This document shows positions 35,111 to 43,776 of a stretch of DNA of 64,000 bases, piece by piece. A model generated the notes under the pieces. The model was given only the letters and a program-made list of their open reading frames with translations, searched no databases and had not been told where the DNA came from. The stretch is from Filobacillus milosensis (GTDB lineage: Bacteria > Bacillota > Bacilli > Bacillales > Alkalibacillaceae). The stretch covers positions 62,001 to 126,000 of the forward strand of contig NZ_SOPW01000007.1 in the NCBI RefSeq assembly GCF_004402015.1, read 5' to 3'. Position 1 is the first letter of the stretch, and each line of letters starts with the position of its first letter. The position numbers and the translations under genes are program-made.

Positions 35111-35653
35111 ATGAAGAGTGTAGCAGTCTTTTGTGGTTCAAGGACGGGGAATCACCCAGAATATATGAAACAAGCAAAGGAACTCGGTAAAAAATTAGCA
35201 CATGAAGACATCGAGCTTGTTTATGGCGGTGCCATTGTAGGTTTAATGGGTGCTGTTGCAGAAGGAGTACTTGAGAATCACGGTAAGGTTGTTGGTGTCA
35301 TTCCAGAGAAATTAAAAACAAAAGAAATCATGCACACCGGACTATCCAAGCTACATATCGTTAATACCATGCACGAACGTAAAGCCATGATGTCTGAACT
35401 GTCAGATGCATTTATTGCCTTACCTGGTGGTGCAGGAACCCTTGAAGAATGGTTTGAAGTTTTTACATGGGCTCAAATAGGTTACCATCAAAAACCATGT
35501 GCATTACTGAATATTAATAACTATTACACACCATTGCTTAAGTTGTTTGATCATATGATTGATGAGGGTTTTGCTGATCCACATTATAAAGAATTCATTA
35601 TTGTTGAAAGTGACGCGGAACGATTAATCGATCGCGCACGACATTTTTGTTAA
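35111..35653 (+). CDS. yvdD: LOG-family protein (TIGR00730; cytokinin-riboside monophosphate hydrolase type)
   Basis: The 180-aa Rossmann-fold protein has the LOG signature PGGAGTLEEWFEVFTWAQ and the nucleotide-binding GSRTGNHPEY. Homologues such as B. subtilis YvdD and plant LOG hydrolyse nucleoside 5'-monophosphates to free base plus ribose 5-phosphate. ATG 35111 is used because GAGGTGA is seven bases upstream. The paired operators just upstream probably control it. Confidence 0.88.
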   Translation: MKSVAVFCGSRTGNHPEYMKQAKELGKKLAHEDIELVYGGAIVGLMGAVAEGVLENHGKVVGVIPEKLKTKEIMHTGLSKLHIVNTMHERKAMMSELSDAFIALPGGAGTLEEWFEVFTWAQIGYHQKPCALLNINNYYTPLLKLFDHMIDEGFADPHYKEFIIVESDAERLIDRARHFC

Positions 35654-35666
35654 TTCACAAGAGTAA

Positions 35667-35700
35667 AGGAGCATCAGCTTTTAGTTCAGCTCGTGCTCCT
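35667..35700 (+). terminator. Terminator of the LOG-family gene
   Basis: AGGAGCA pairs with TGCTCCT and an inner AGCT with AGCT; a moderately T-rich tail follows. Confidence 0.75.
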
Positions 35701-35712
35701 GTCATTATTCTT

Positions 35713-35955
35713 CTATTCTTCAATATTGATTGTCAATGTTTCATCCAAATTAACATGAAATAATAAGTTAGAGAGTGTAACCGTTATTGTTTCACCACCA
35801 CCTGGAACTGAAAATCCGAATGAATCGTCCTCCTGTTTGGCATTCGTGTGCAAGTTTCTGTAACTCACTTCTTCTCCATTTTCATCTTCTAATTTCAAAA
35901 GATTAAACTCTCTTGAATAATCCCCAAAAAGTGGCATATGCGGAGGAACCGGCAT
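35713..35955 (-). pseudogene. Remnant of an anti-sigma-like extracytoplasmic protein (C-terminal part)
   Basis: The 80-codon frame has no signal peptide and no ribosome site. The protein (YSREFNLLKLEDENGEEVSY to SNLLFHVNLDETLTINIEE) looks like the last beta-rich domain of a DUF4179/DUF5643-type anti-sigma protein. It lies directly after a truncated sigma-factor fragment (35974-36120), as expected if an internal deletion fused the two ends of a sigma/anti-sigma operon. The family assignment is by pattern only. Confidence 0.45.
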
Positions 35956-35973
35956 TTAAAAACGATTTTTCCA

Positions 35974-36120
35974 TTATTTTATATCAGAAGCACTGAAATT
36001 TTTTACATATGTATAAATAAAGCGTTTTAATTCTTCCCCGTATTCATCCATCAGCCATTCAACTGCTCCTTCAGGCGTCAAATCGTGAATAACTGACAAT
36101 GCATCTTCCTGCTTCGACAA
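35974..36120 (-). pseudogene. Truncated ECF sigma factor (region 2 fragment, 48 codons)
   Basis: TTG start with AGAGGTGAT eight bases upstream, then 48 residues ending in a stop: VEWLMDEYGEELKRFIYTYV and KNFSASDIK match the first helices of sigma-70 region 2 (the sequence normally runs on into the DITQEVF-type core-binding helix). The frame stops right there, so no working sigma factor is made. Probably the 5' remnant of an ECF sigma gene; see the anti-sigma-like remnant next to it. Confidence 0.6.
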
Positions 36121-36239
36121 TTCCAATCACCTCTCCCCCTCACCTTAACAACCTATCTACCTATTTAGGCGGTGAGTCTTTCAAAATGTCCCATAAAAAT
36201 TAAAAAAATATAAAAAAAGACCAATAGACAACAAAGAAA

Positions 36240-36263
36240 AAGGACCCTGAAACTAGGATCCTG
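36240..36263 (-). terminator. Terminator of the 464-aa membrane-protein gene
   Basis: AGGACCCT pairs with AGGATCCT (one G-T pair, 6-nt loop) with a T-run on the minus strand. It overlaps the stop region of the gene at 36253. Confidence 0.75.
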
Positions 36264-37647
36264 ATAAATCAAATGTAACTGATTCATCTATAAATTGAAT
36301 ATAAGTAAGGTCTGAAATATTGACATGAGCAACATCAATTTCCTCAATCAACTTCTCTGGAAGAGTAAAACCGATTTCTGTTTGTGACATATGTGTTGAA
36401 AAACCTTTAAAATCAAAAGGTTCGCCATCACCATTACTTATGGTTAAAAGGTTATAGCGAGGTCCACTTTTAATAACAGATGGACGTAAACCGTATATAT
36501 CATGCCTTATTTGACCTTCACGCAAATCGGTATTAATAGTAACTTGGATTTCCCCACCATAATAAGTGACTTCCTTTAAATAATATTTAGACCCATTGTG
36601 TTCACCAATTAACTTATTGATTTCTTTTCTTTCACCACTTTTAATATCGTTTAGGTTAATTTTAAAATCAAATTCATTATCACTAATAAGAATTACTTCA
36701 TCCATTTGAACTTCTAAAATTTCAGGATTTTTTGTTGAAAAAGGTAATTGGATTTCATTCGCACCAGATTGATTAAAACTCGTATTGAACATACTACCCC
36801 GGTCATTAAAATGAATTTGTCCTTTAGCACCAAACACCTCATCTTCAGTCTCATATTGCATTTTCAGTGCTCCACCATTGATATTAAGTTGAATAGAGTC
36901 AAAGTTTATTGATACATGATCAGCATTGATCTTTTCATTTAATTCATAACGATGAGCAAACGGTTCTTCAAGTTCCTTGTTAAATTTAAATGAGATTGGT
37001 TGATTATTAACTACCGTTCTATTATTTTTTACGAATATCTCTATCTCAAAATTAAATGTTCCATTAACATTCTCTAATAGATTGCCCTCATTATCTTTAA
37101 GAGGGTTAAGTTTTTGTGCCCTGTATAATCGACCTCCAAAATTTATTTGATCGCCATAGGATTCTTCTGTTACAGAAATACCATCTTCATTTTTAAACCT
37201 CGTCATGAACCGACCTCTAAGGTCTTCATTATTATTGTTATCGATACTATCAATGACATAGATTCCGTTTGAACTGTACCAAATATAATTAATTTGGTAT
37301 TGTTTGTTGATATTCTCTAACTGAATATTTTGATGTAATTTATTTACTAAACCTAGTTCATAGGCGTGATCTAAGCCTGTTATATGTCTACTGAAAAATT
37401 TAATTAATTCCTCTTCAAGTTTACCTTCAGGGAATTCTGGCGGGGTCACTATGTCTTCACTTTCTTCTTCCTGAACCTGCTCCTCATGATCATCAACCAC
37501 TTCTTCCGATGGTTCAGGCTTTGTTGTCATTTGTACAACTAATACAAATACAACTAAAATTATTGCACCTACAAGTAATTGTGGCCATAGGTTCTCCTTA
37601 GATTGTTTTACCTCTGTATTCGATTCATTACGCTCTTCAAAATTCAT
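36253..37647 (-). CDS. Membrane-anchored extracytoplasmic protein of unknown function (464 aa)
   Basis: A 22-residue cytoplasmic leader, one span (about residues 24-40, LLVGAIILVVFVLVVQM), an acidic linker (EEVVDDHEEQVQEEESEDI), then about 390 residues of probably beta-rich extracellular sequence without known motifs. The repeated pattern of acid-rich strands suggests a two- or three-domain stalk protein. It is the last of three minus-strand genes (epimerase, phosphatase, this). No function assigned. Confidence 0.75.
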   Translation of the reverse strand: MNFEERNESNTEVKQSKENLWPQLLVGAIILVVFVLVVQMTTKPEPSEEVVDDHEEQVQEEESEDIVTPPEFPEGKLEEELIKFFSRHITGLDHAYELGLVNKLHQNIQLENINKQYQINYIWYSSNGIYVIDSIDNNNNEDLRGRFMTRFKNEDGISVTEESYGDQINFGGRLYRAQKLNPLKDNEGNLLENVNGTFNFEIEIFVKNNRTVVNNQPISFKFNKELEEPFAHRYELNEKINADHVSINFDSIQLNINGGALKMQYETEDEVFGAKGQIHFNDRGSMFNTSFNQSGANEIQLPFSTKNPEILEVQMDEVILISDNEFDFKINLNDIKSGERKEINKLIGEHNGSKYYLKEVTYYGGEIQVTINTDLREGQIRHDIYGLRPSVIKSGPRYNLLTISNGDGEPFDFKGFSTHMSQTEIGFTLPEKLIEEIDVAHVNISDLTYIQFIDESVTFDLSGS

Positions 37648-37662
37648 TGCAATAACACCTAC

Positions 37663-38199
37663 TTACCAAATTCTCTCTAGTTGATTGTTTTTTCCAATCT
37701 CAATTTTATAAACATCAGGATTCGTTAGGTTCTTCCAATCATTAAACCCGTAATTTGAATTAAACAAATGCAGAATTAATGTCATAAGGTTACCGTGTGT
37801 AACTAGAATTGTTGTCTTATTTGAACCCAATTTAATGTCATCTAATATCGGCAGAAAACGTTCAGTCGCTTCAGAATTTGATTCGCCTCCAGGTAACTTT
37901 TTATGAAAATCCTTAAAAGACTCTTTCAGCTTTTCTTCCCAATCAACCAAATGCTCCTTACTTAACGCTCGCTCCCTAAGGTTTTTATGAACAAATAAGT
38001 CTAACTCCTTTTCTTCTGCTGTCGGCATGATCGATTGAATAGCACGATTATATGGGCTAGAAATGATTTGATTTACTTGTTTATCTTTAAAGAATTCAGC
38101 TAATGCTAAGGCTTGTTCTCGCCCTTCAGCAGTCAGCTCAGCATCTGGCGATTGTCCTGTCGCTTCACAGTGTCGTACTAAGTAAATAACTTTTTCCAT
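37663..38199 (-). CDS. Histidine phosphatase family protein (PGAM-like)
   Basis: The 178-aa protein has the catalytic RHCEATGQ at residues about 9-16 (phospho-acceptor His10), ELTAEGREQA, SSPYNRAIQS, and the second catalytic His in LVTHGNLM. It removes phosphate from small molecules or mutates phosphoglycerate; the substrate is unknown. ATG after AGAGGAGCTTATC. Middle gene of a three-gene cluster with 15-bp gaps. Confidence 0.88.
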   Translation of the reverse strand: MEKVIYLVRHCEATGQSPDAELTAEGREQALALAEFFKDKQVNQIISSPYNRAIQSIMPTAEEKELDLFVHKNLRERALSKEHLVDWEEKLKESFKDFHKKLPGGESNSEATERFLPILDDIKLGSNKTTILVTHGNLMTLILHLFNSNYGFNDWKNLTNPDVYKIEIGKNNQLERIW

Positions 38200-38214
38200 G
38201 ATAAGCTCCTCTAA

Positions 38215-39228
38215 TTACTTCTTACTAAGTGCTACAACTTCATCTTCTTTCTCATAATCAAACATCTTCGCTAAATCCTCTTCAGGTGGATGATTTAACT
38301 CCGAAACAATAGTTTCGCGTAGACCTTCATTCAACAAAATTACTTCTTTATAATTGAATTGCTCTCTAATTAACGAACTATCAATAACTAAATCCTGGTC
38401 TGTATTCATACCAATCTCATCTTGAAATTCTCCTGGTTTAGCGACAACAATATTTCCGTCCCATTCCATTAACTTAGCTATACGCTTTACCCATTCTAAA
38501 ACTGGCACAGTGTCATTGTCTGAAATGTTCAAAGTATGCCCAGCCATGTCCTGATTTTCAATGGCCATCACAATTGCGTGAGCCACATTTTTTGAAAAGC
38601 TCATAGAATATCTAGCATTAGCCAAACGCTCATCCAACACCAAATGTGGACGGTTATCATTCATACGATGAATATAACTCATAAAACGTCTATTGGGATC
38701 ATTCGCTCCATAAACCATTGGTAAGCGTAAAATCGTTGTGTCAAATTTATCACTACCCATGGCTTTTTCTTCTACAGGAATTTTATCGTATTCATTCGCA
38801 AAATCATTATCCATTTTCCCCTTAAAGGGATAACGTTGCGTACGTAACTCCGAATCCTCTTTGAGTGGCATGGGCTGAATCGGACCCTCAGTGACTTTAT
38901 TAATAACTTCAAATGCACGATATACATCTGCACTACTAATTAATACAAGTCGCTTAACGATTCCTTCTAAAGCCTTTTCTAGTTGCTCCACATTACGCTC
39001 AAACATACATATCATATCAAGAACAACATCGGGATTGAATGCCTTTATTTGCTCTCTATATTTTTCAAGTTCTTCGCGATTACCTAGTAGTTCTTCAACA
39101 CCATTTTTTAAATCTATATTGTGATTTCCACGATGGAAAACTAATACTTCATGCCCTCGCTCGTTCAATATGTTGACCACATGTGGTCCCATGAAATTTG
39201 TTCCCCCAATAATGAAAACTTTCATCAT
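38215..39228 (-). CDS. NAD-dependent epimerase/dehydratase (extended SDR)
   Basis: The 337-aa protein has the Rossmann motif GGTNFMGPHVV, active-site region LISSADVYRAF and the substrate-binding LRLPMVYG. The usual YxxxK is not obvious (KIPVEEKAM follows), so it may be a non-catalytic RNA- or sugar-binding member of the CSP41-like group. ATG at 39228 or 39225 behind GGGGAGTGGG. First gene of the three-gene unit ending at 36253. Confidence 0.8.
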   Translation of the reverse strand: MMKVFIIGGTNFMGPHVVNILNERGHEVLVFHRGNHNIDLKNGVEELLGNREELEKYREQIKAFNPDVVLDMICMFERNVEQLEKALEGIVKRLVLISSADVYRAFEVINKVTEGPIQPMPLKEDSELRTQRYPFKGKMDNDFANEYDKIPVEEKAMGSDKFDTTILRLPMVYGANDPNRRFMSYIHRMNDNRPHLVLDERLANARYSMSFSKNVAHAIVMAIENQDMAGHTLNISDNDTVPVLEWVKRIAKLMEWDGNIVVAKPGEFQDEIGMNTDQDLVIDSSLIREQFNYKEVILLNEGLRETIVSELNHPPEEDLAKMFDYEKEDEVVALSKK

Positions 39229-39367
39229 CCCACTCCCCTATTAATGACCTTATTAATAATCCTATGTATTCATTTCGACAAATATTGTAAAAATCCTTGA
39301 ATTAAAATACTTTATATTTAAGCCTTAATCTAATAAAGTAAAATAAAAGGATATAAAGGAGGAACAA

Positions 39368-40129
39368 ATGATGTTATTAGAAAAATTACCTTCTTTTGAA
39401 TTACAAGATGTGAATGGCAACGCTATGTCAACAGATGATTACAGAGGGAAAAAGACATTAATCTTCATGTGGGCGTCGTGGTGACGATGCCGTGAACAAC
39501 TGCCTGGATGGCAGGAATTTTATGAAAAACACAAAAATGAAAATTTTGAACTCTTATCAGTAGCAGTCGATGTTCAAGGCATGAAGGCAGCTGAGCCTTA
39601 TACCAAAGGCACTTATTTCAAAACAGTCGCAGACCCCGATAACAAATTAGCTAACTATTTCGGATTTAGCATTGTACCTAATGGTATTTTCGTTGATGAA
39701 GATGGAACGATGCGGTTGATTAAGCAAGGGTTTCAAAACAGTAAAGAGGAACACATTGAAGCAGTAGAGAAGCTGATTTATGGCGATACTGAAAAAGTGG
39801 AATTGGATGACCAGTATTATAATCCTCCATCAAGATCTGACCTGTTACAAAAACAATTAGCGCAAACCAAGTTCAGACTTGGAATGGAGTATCTTAACCA
39901 AGATAGAAAAAATGCTGCTTTAAATGAACTGGATGAAGCTCTTTTATTAGATCCAGATAACTTTTTAATTCGTAAGCAACGCTGGTACATTCGACATCCA
40001 GAGAAATTTTCACCAACAATTGATATTGAGTGGCAAAAAGAACAACTTGAAAAGGAACGTCAAGAAGAAGCAGAACAGCATGGAATGGTTTGTGGTCCAG
40101 AAGGATGCTATATTCCAGGAACAGATTAA
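39368..40129 (+). CDS. TlpA/AhpC-like redoxin with TPR tail; in-frame UGA at active site
   Basis: The frame from ATG 39368/39371 (behind AAAGGAGG) reads a thioredoxin-like N terminus LPSFELQDVNGNAMS..KTLIFMWASW, then TGA at 39482-39484, then RCREQLPGWQEFYEKH and 210 more intact codons. The TGA stands exactly where the peroxidatic/resolving Cys of WASWC lies, giving WASW-U-R-C if read as selenocysteine. The domain is followed by a TPR-like helix pair (KFRLGMEYLNQD..ALNELDEALLLDPDN) and an MVCGPEGCYIPGTD tail. Alternatives are a nonsense mutation or sequencing error. Total about 253 residues. Confidence 0.72.
39500..39514 (+). promoter_or_regulatory. SECIS-like hairpin just after the in-frame UGA
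   Basis: CTGCC and GGCAG pair around the loop TGGAT. The loop starts 20 nt after the UGA and has G at its second position, which fits the published general pattern for bacterial SECIS elements. The 5-bp stem is short, so this is suggestive only. Confidence 0.4.
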
Positions 40130-40135
40130 GACAAA

Positions 40136-40173
40136 AAACAACGCAGGGCCTTCCATAAGGACCCTGCGTTGTT
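40136..40173. terminator. Strong bidirectional terminator
   Basis: AACAACGCAGGG pairs with CCCTGCGTTGTT, with an inner CCTT/AAGG, between the redoxin gene and the facing membrane-protein gene. Confidence 0.9.
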
Positions 40174-40433
40174 TATCTTAACCGTAATAATTTAAACATT
40201 AATGCTAACCCTATTAATAATGTTGTTATACCTGTAATAATAAAACTTGTTGCATAGTATTGGACTTTCTCATTCGGAACTGAATCATTAAGTTCAAAAC
40301 CTATAAAACTGATACCTATTCCCGCTCCATCAACCACACCAACTCTATTGTTTAGAACAATGCCTTTATAAATCAACAAAATAGCAAGTAAAATTACAGG
40401 TAAAGTTATTAACCATAAAGTCCCCTTATTCAT
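40173..40433 (-). CDS. Small membrane protein of unknown function (86 aa)
   Basis: Two membrane spans (about residues 7-24 and 63-82) flank a ~40-residue loop (NNRVGVVDGAGIGISFIGF..NDSVPNEKVQYY). I do not recognise a family. It follows the racemase gene by four bases with GAGGAGTAATCTT, so it is probably co-transcribed. Confidence 0.65.
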   Translation of the reverse strand: MNKGTLWLITLPVILLAILLIYKGIVLNNRVGVVDGAGIGISFIGFELNDSVPNEKVQYYATSFIITGITTLLIGLALMFKLLRLR

Positions 40434-40437
40434 AAGA

Positions 40438-41136
40438 TTACTCCTCTTCTACAAATGCTTCACGCACAGCTTCCTCGGTATGAATTTCAGTTGTATCAAA
40501 AATTGGTACTGAAACATCTGATTGATTAATTAATGAACCAATTTCTGTGCACCCTAATATAATACCTTCAGCACCTTCAGCGATTAGCTGATCGATTACT
40601 TTCAAATAATATTCTTTTGATTCATCTTTAATATCCCCTAAAACCAGTTCAGAGAAAATGATGTCATTCACTTTGTCTCGTGCACTTTCATCAGGAACGA
40701 CAACTTCCACATCTTGCTCTTCAACACGTCCTGTATAGAAATCTTGTTCCATGGTATATTTCGTTCCTAATAGACCAACTCTGCCTATATTTTTACGCTT
40801 AATAGCATTAACCGTAGCATCAGCAATATGAAGGATTGGAACCGTGATTCGTTGCTCAATAATATCAACAACTTTATGCATCGTATTGGTAGCTAAAATG
40901 ATAAAATCTGCACCAGCCAACTCTAATGACCGAGCCGCATACCAAAGAGCGTCTCCAGCCTCCCACCATTCACCTTTCTTTTGCCATTCTTCAACATCTG
41001 CAAAGTCCACACTATATAAGATACATTGAGCAGAGTGTAGACCACCAAGTTGATCTCTTACTTTTTCATTAATTAAACGATAATATGTCGCAGAAGATTC
41101 CCAACTCATACCGCCGATTATTCCAATTGTTTTCAT
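40438..41136 (-). CDS. Aspartate/glutamate (amino-acid) racemase family protein
   Basis: The 232-aa protein has the N-terminal motif GIIGGMSWESSATYY, the first catalytic loop LATNTMHKV with Thr in place of Cys, and the second loop LGCTEIGSL with Cys. This Thr/Cys pair is found in YgeA-type broad-specificity racemases, unlike the Cys/Cys pair of RacE or aspartate racemase. ATG 41136 follows AGAGGTGAAATA; a longer frame to 41157 is not supported. Downstream of the isochorismatase-like gene. Confidence 0.86.
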   Translation of the reverse strand: MKTIGIIGGMSWESSATYYRLINEKVRDQLGGLHSAQCILYSVDFADVEEWQKKGEWWEAGDALWYAARSLELAGADFIILATNTMHKVVDIIEQRITVPILHIADATVNAIKRKNIGRVGLLGTKYTMEQDFYTGRVEEQDVEVVVPDESARDKVNDIIFSELVLGDIKDESKEYYLKVIDQLIAEGAEGIILGCTEIGSLINQSDVSVPIFDTTEIHTEEAVREAFVEEE

Positions 41137-41178
41137 TATTTCACCTCTCCTCGACATTTCCCGGGCAATAATTACAAA

Positions 41179-42090
41179 TTATGACGCTGTAACTTTTGAA
41201 GATTCGACTAATTGAATTCCATATTGGTCGATTAATGCCTGCCATGCTTTAGCATTCTCTTCTTCAAATCCTGGAATACAGCTCATGCCATCTTTTAGTA
41301 CATATATTTTTTTAGTCCATTGTAAATCATCTGCAAAGTGCTCAGCAATTTGTCGAACCGTTTCATAAACACAATGTGATTCTGCTTGACCTGCTATATA
41401 GACTTCATCAAATTCACGAATGTATGCTAGCAATTCTCGATTTGTTTGGTTATCACGACTATATTCAGGTTTAATAATGCCATACATTTCACTATAAGGA
41501 TCTTTACCTTTTACAATTTTCTTAAGTGTTGTGTTTCTTATAACTGAATGAAAATGAGCCATACGTGCAAACTGACTTTCCAAACTCGCTCCAGGAGTTC
41601 CTTCAATACAATGGTATGGCCAAATACACAGTTGCTTTTGACCTAAAACTTCTAGCTTTTTAACGTAATCTATGCTAATTTCTTGTTCATAAACAGGCTT
41701 CCATTTTCCATGATCGACATCTTCTGACGTAATTATGGTAAATGGTTCTGGATGTTTACCTTCTGGGTCCACCCACCATGATGGATGGAAAATTTGATTC
41801 AAACTATGAGTATCTAGGGATACTGCGACTTCAGTAATCTGATCCATGTTGTTATATAAAAACTTATTGATGCGCTCAACATCCCCGTGAGCTCCAGGAA
41901 CACCCAACGCTCCTTCTTCCATAAAATCATTTTGTAGGTCTATCCCTAAAAATAAAACTCTTTTGTCATCATTTTCTGATGGTTGAATGTTTTCATTTAA
42001 AGCTAATTTGACAATCTCATTTAAATCTACGTACTCATATGAACCAATCTTGGCTGTATTAATTAATTGTTCAAAAGAAGTACTCAACAT
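41179..42090 (-). CDS. Isochorismatase/nicotinamidase-like cysteine hydrolase
   Basis: The 303-aa protein contains the fold's key parts: catalytic Asp in FLGIDLQNDFMEEGALGVPGA, a metal-site SLDTHSLNQIFHPSWW, and nucleophile Cys in GQAESHCVYETVRQIAEHF. It is longer than PncA (~185 aa), with an extra insert of about 60 residues and an N-terminal 40-residue helix. The pattern points to nicotinamide or similar amide hydrolysis, not proven. ATG 42090 has GGGAGGGAATATGAA upstream. Confidence 0.83.
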   Translation of the reverse strand: MLSTSFEQLINTAKIGSYEYVDLNEIVKLALNENIQPSENDDKRVLFLGIDLQNDFMEEGALGVPGAHGDVERINKFLYNNMDQITEVAVSLDTHSLNQIFHPSWWVDPEGKHPEPFTIITSEDVDHGKWKPVYEQEISIDYVKKLEVLGQKQLCIWPYHCIEGTPGASLESQFARMAHFHSVIRNTTLKKIVKGKDPYSEMYGIIKPEYSRDNQTNRELLAYIREFDEVYIAGQAESHCVYETVRQIAEHFADDLQWTKKIYVLKDGMSCIPGFEEENAKAWQALIDQYGIQLVESSKVTAS

Positions 42091-42218
42091 TTCATATTCC
42101 CTCCCTACAATTATTATAAACGATAAGAATTCCACTTTCACATTTTTCAAAATACAAGTTGAAAATTTACAATAGGGATTGACCCTTACGTTAACACCAT
42201 AATAAAGGGGAGATTGTC

Positions 42219-42587
42219 ATGAAGTATCTTTTTAATAACTGCATTTTCTATTCCATTCAAGAGATTTGTTCATATATCACAGATAACGGTCATTCAGACG
42301 ATGGACGGTTTCAATTAGCTATGTTTGATGCACTTTCTTTTGAAGAACAACCAACACAAGAAGAATGGAATAACGCCTTTATAGACCACTTTCAAGTTGA
42401 AGTAGTCACTGATATGAGCATACATGTAGAGATTATAAAATTTAAAAATCAAATAGCTCATGTATTAGTTGATGGTGTATTTACTGAAGAATATGAAGTA
42501 CAACGTGACAACAGAGGTTGTTACATGGTCATTGAAGATAACGGTGGAGATTTTGATAAATATTATTTACTAGATTTTGTTTGTTAA
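42219..42587 (+). CDS. Hypothetical protein (122 aa)
   Basis: A soluble acidic alpha/beta protein with no recognised domain; it may be a small immunity- or adaptor-type fold. ATG after AAAGGGGAGATTGTC. The next gene starts 12 bases after its stop, so they form an operon. Marks the start of an accessory-looking stretch of small unknown genes. Confidence 0.6.
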   Translation: MKYLFNNCIFYSIQEICSYITDNGHSDDGRFQLAMFDALSFEEQPTQEEWNNAFIDHFQVEVVTDMSIHVEIIKFKNQIAHVLVDGVFTEEYEVQRDNRGCYMVIEDNGGDFDKYYLLDFVC

Positions 42588-42599
42588 AGGAGCGATAAC

Positions 42600-42815
42600 A
42601 TGGGGTGGAAATGTTGTGATTGTCATAATACAGACTTGTTTGTAGCTATAGGCTCGTTACCTGTTTCGTGTGTAGTAGGTGTTAATGATAATGCAATTAT
42701 TGATACATCTATTATAAAAGCTTACCCAGACCCCGATTTTGTTGAACAATGCCATATATGTGATTCAACTAATATCAAGTGGACTGATCAAGAGGAGGAA
42801 TTAACAAATGACTAA
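42600..42815 (+). CDS. Small zinc-ribbon-like protein (71 aa)
   Basis: Two CxxC pairs (CCDC at residues 5-8 and CHIC at about 51-54) suggest one structural Zn site. The rest is unremarkable. ATG after AAAGGAGCGATAAC. It overlaps the start of the next frame (ATG 42808) by 8 bp. Confidence 0.62.
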   Translation: MGWKCCDCHNTDLFVAIGSLPVSCVVGVNDNAIIDTSIIKAYPDPDFVEQCHICDSTNIKWTDQEEELTND

Positions 42816-43069
42816 AAAAGTGGTCATTAAAGACCTTCAAACAGACGGATTTTCAGCTCATACTAGCATCGAAAGTTTAGCCGATGATTTATACCAGGAT
42901 ATGTGCTCCAGTTGAAGAAGATGAAGAAATACTTGATTTTTACAGCTGGTCAACACATGAACGGAATTTAGAGATTATAGAGATGTATGAATATGAAGTG
43001 TTCAAGCCACGCCACAAAACATTAGAGCCTATGAAGAATTTCATGGTTACTCATTTTATTAATATCTAG
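42808..43069 (+). pseudogene. Small unknown gene with a probable frameshift
   Basis: ATG 42808 (behind GAGGAGGAATTAACAA) opens a 35-codon frame (MTKKVVIKDLQTDGFSAH..) that stops at TGA 42913. From about 42884 another frame runs on with sensible protein (CAPVEEDEEILDFYSWS.. to MVTHFINI) but has no ribosome site. The simplest reading is one gene of about 85 codons broken by a +1 shift between 42884 and 42905. Family unknown. Confidence 0.55.
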
Positions 43070-43084
43070 GAAAGGTTGGATAAT

Positions 43085-43176
43085 ATGACAGCATTTAAAC
43101 AACGTATAAACGCACTATTTTTGTAACCCTGTTGATATATCCGTTTGTGTTAAACATTACAATCAAACCAAGCTAA
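43085..43176 (+). pseudogene. Tiny hydrophobic peptide gene, frameshifted in a T-run
   Basis: ATG 43085 (behind GGAAAGGTTGGATAAT) gives 13 residues MTAFKQRINALFL then TAA. If the T-run at 43118-43122 had six T instead of five, the frame would continue VTLLIYPFVLNITIKPS, a plausible membrane-anchored 30-mer. It sits in the same cluster as other homopolymer breaks. Confidence 0.4.
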
Positions 43177-43296
43177 CACGATAAGAAGTTTCTGTTAAAT
43201 ATTTTTCAAAAAATAATTACTTATATTGATAAATATGATATTTTGTTTATGGGTTAGCTCATATTTTGTTTTGTTATCAGAAAGGAGTTCGGTTTA

Positions 43297-43716
43297 ATGA
43301 AAAAATATATGTATATATCAATTATAGGGGTTTCCGTTGTACTATTAACATCTTTAGTGATTTATTGGTATTTTCCTCAACCTGATCACAAACTTATTGC
43401 ATCAGAAGAAATAGATGCTATTCACACATGGACTTACGGAAACAATATAAAACAAGTTGATGTTGATGAGTATATAAGCATTATTGAATTATTTAATCAA
43501 CATCCTAACGATGAAACTTCCATTGTAGATAATATTCCTGAAGCAGAATCTGGAATTATAATAGATGTGGAGTCTCCAGCCGAAGGGAGAGAAACGATAA
43601 TTATACATTACGCTAATGACAATATTTTTGTTGAACGAACAGATGTAAATCGAAAATCAGGCAAATATGTACTAAAGGATGCGTCAGAGGAAATGAAAGA
43701 GATTTTAACCAAGTAA
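43297..43716 (+). CDS. Membrane-anchored hypothetical protein (139 aa)
   Basis: One N-terminal span (about residues 5-25) and a ~110-residue extracellular part with no known motif. ATG after AGAAAGGAGTTCGGTTTA. It lies 120 bp past the frameshifted peptide and before a bidirectional terminator. Function unknown. Confidence 0.62.
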   Translation: MKKYMYISIIGVSVVLLTSLVIYWYFPQPDHKLIASEEIDAIHTWTYGNNIKQVDVDEYISIIELFNQHPNDETSIVDNIPEAESGIIIDVESPAEGRETIIIHYANDNIFVERTDVNRKSGKYVLKDASEEMKEILTK

Positions 43717-43735
43717 AAGAGATTTAGTTTATATT

Positions 43736-43772
43736 AAAAAAGAGGAAGCATCATCTACTTCCTCTTTTTTAG
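43736..43772. terminator. Bidirectional terminator
   Basis: AAAAAGAGGAAG pairs with CTTCCTCTTTTT around a 9-10 nt loop between two converging genes. Confidence 0.9.
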
Positions 43773-43776
43773 TATT

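Noticed and set aside
36186-36230. CCCATAAAA and CCAATAG words resembling array cores
   Set aside because: Single copies with no 20-21 bp spacing.
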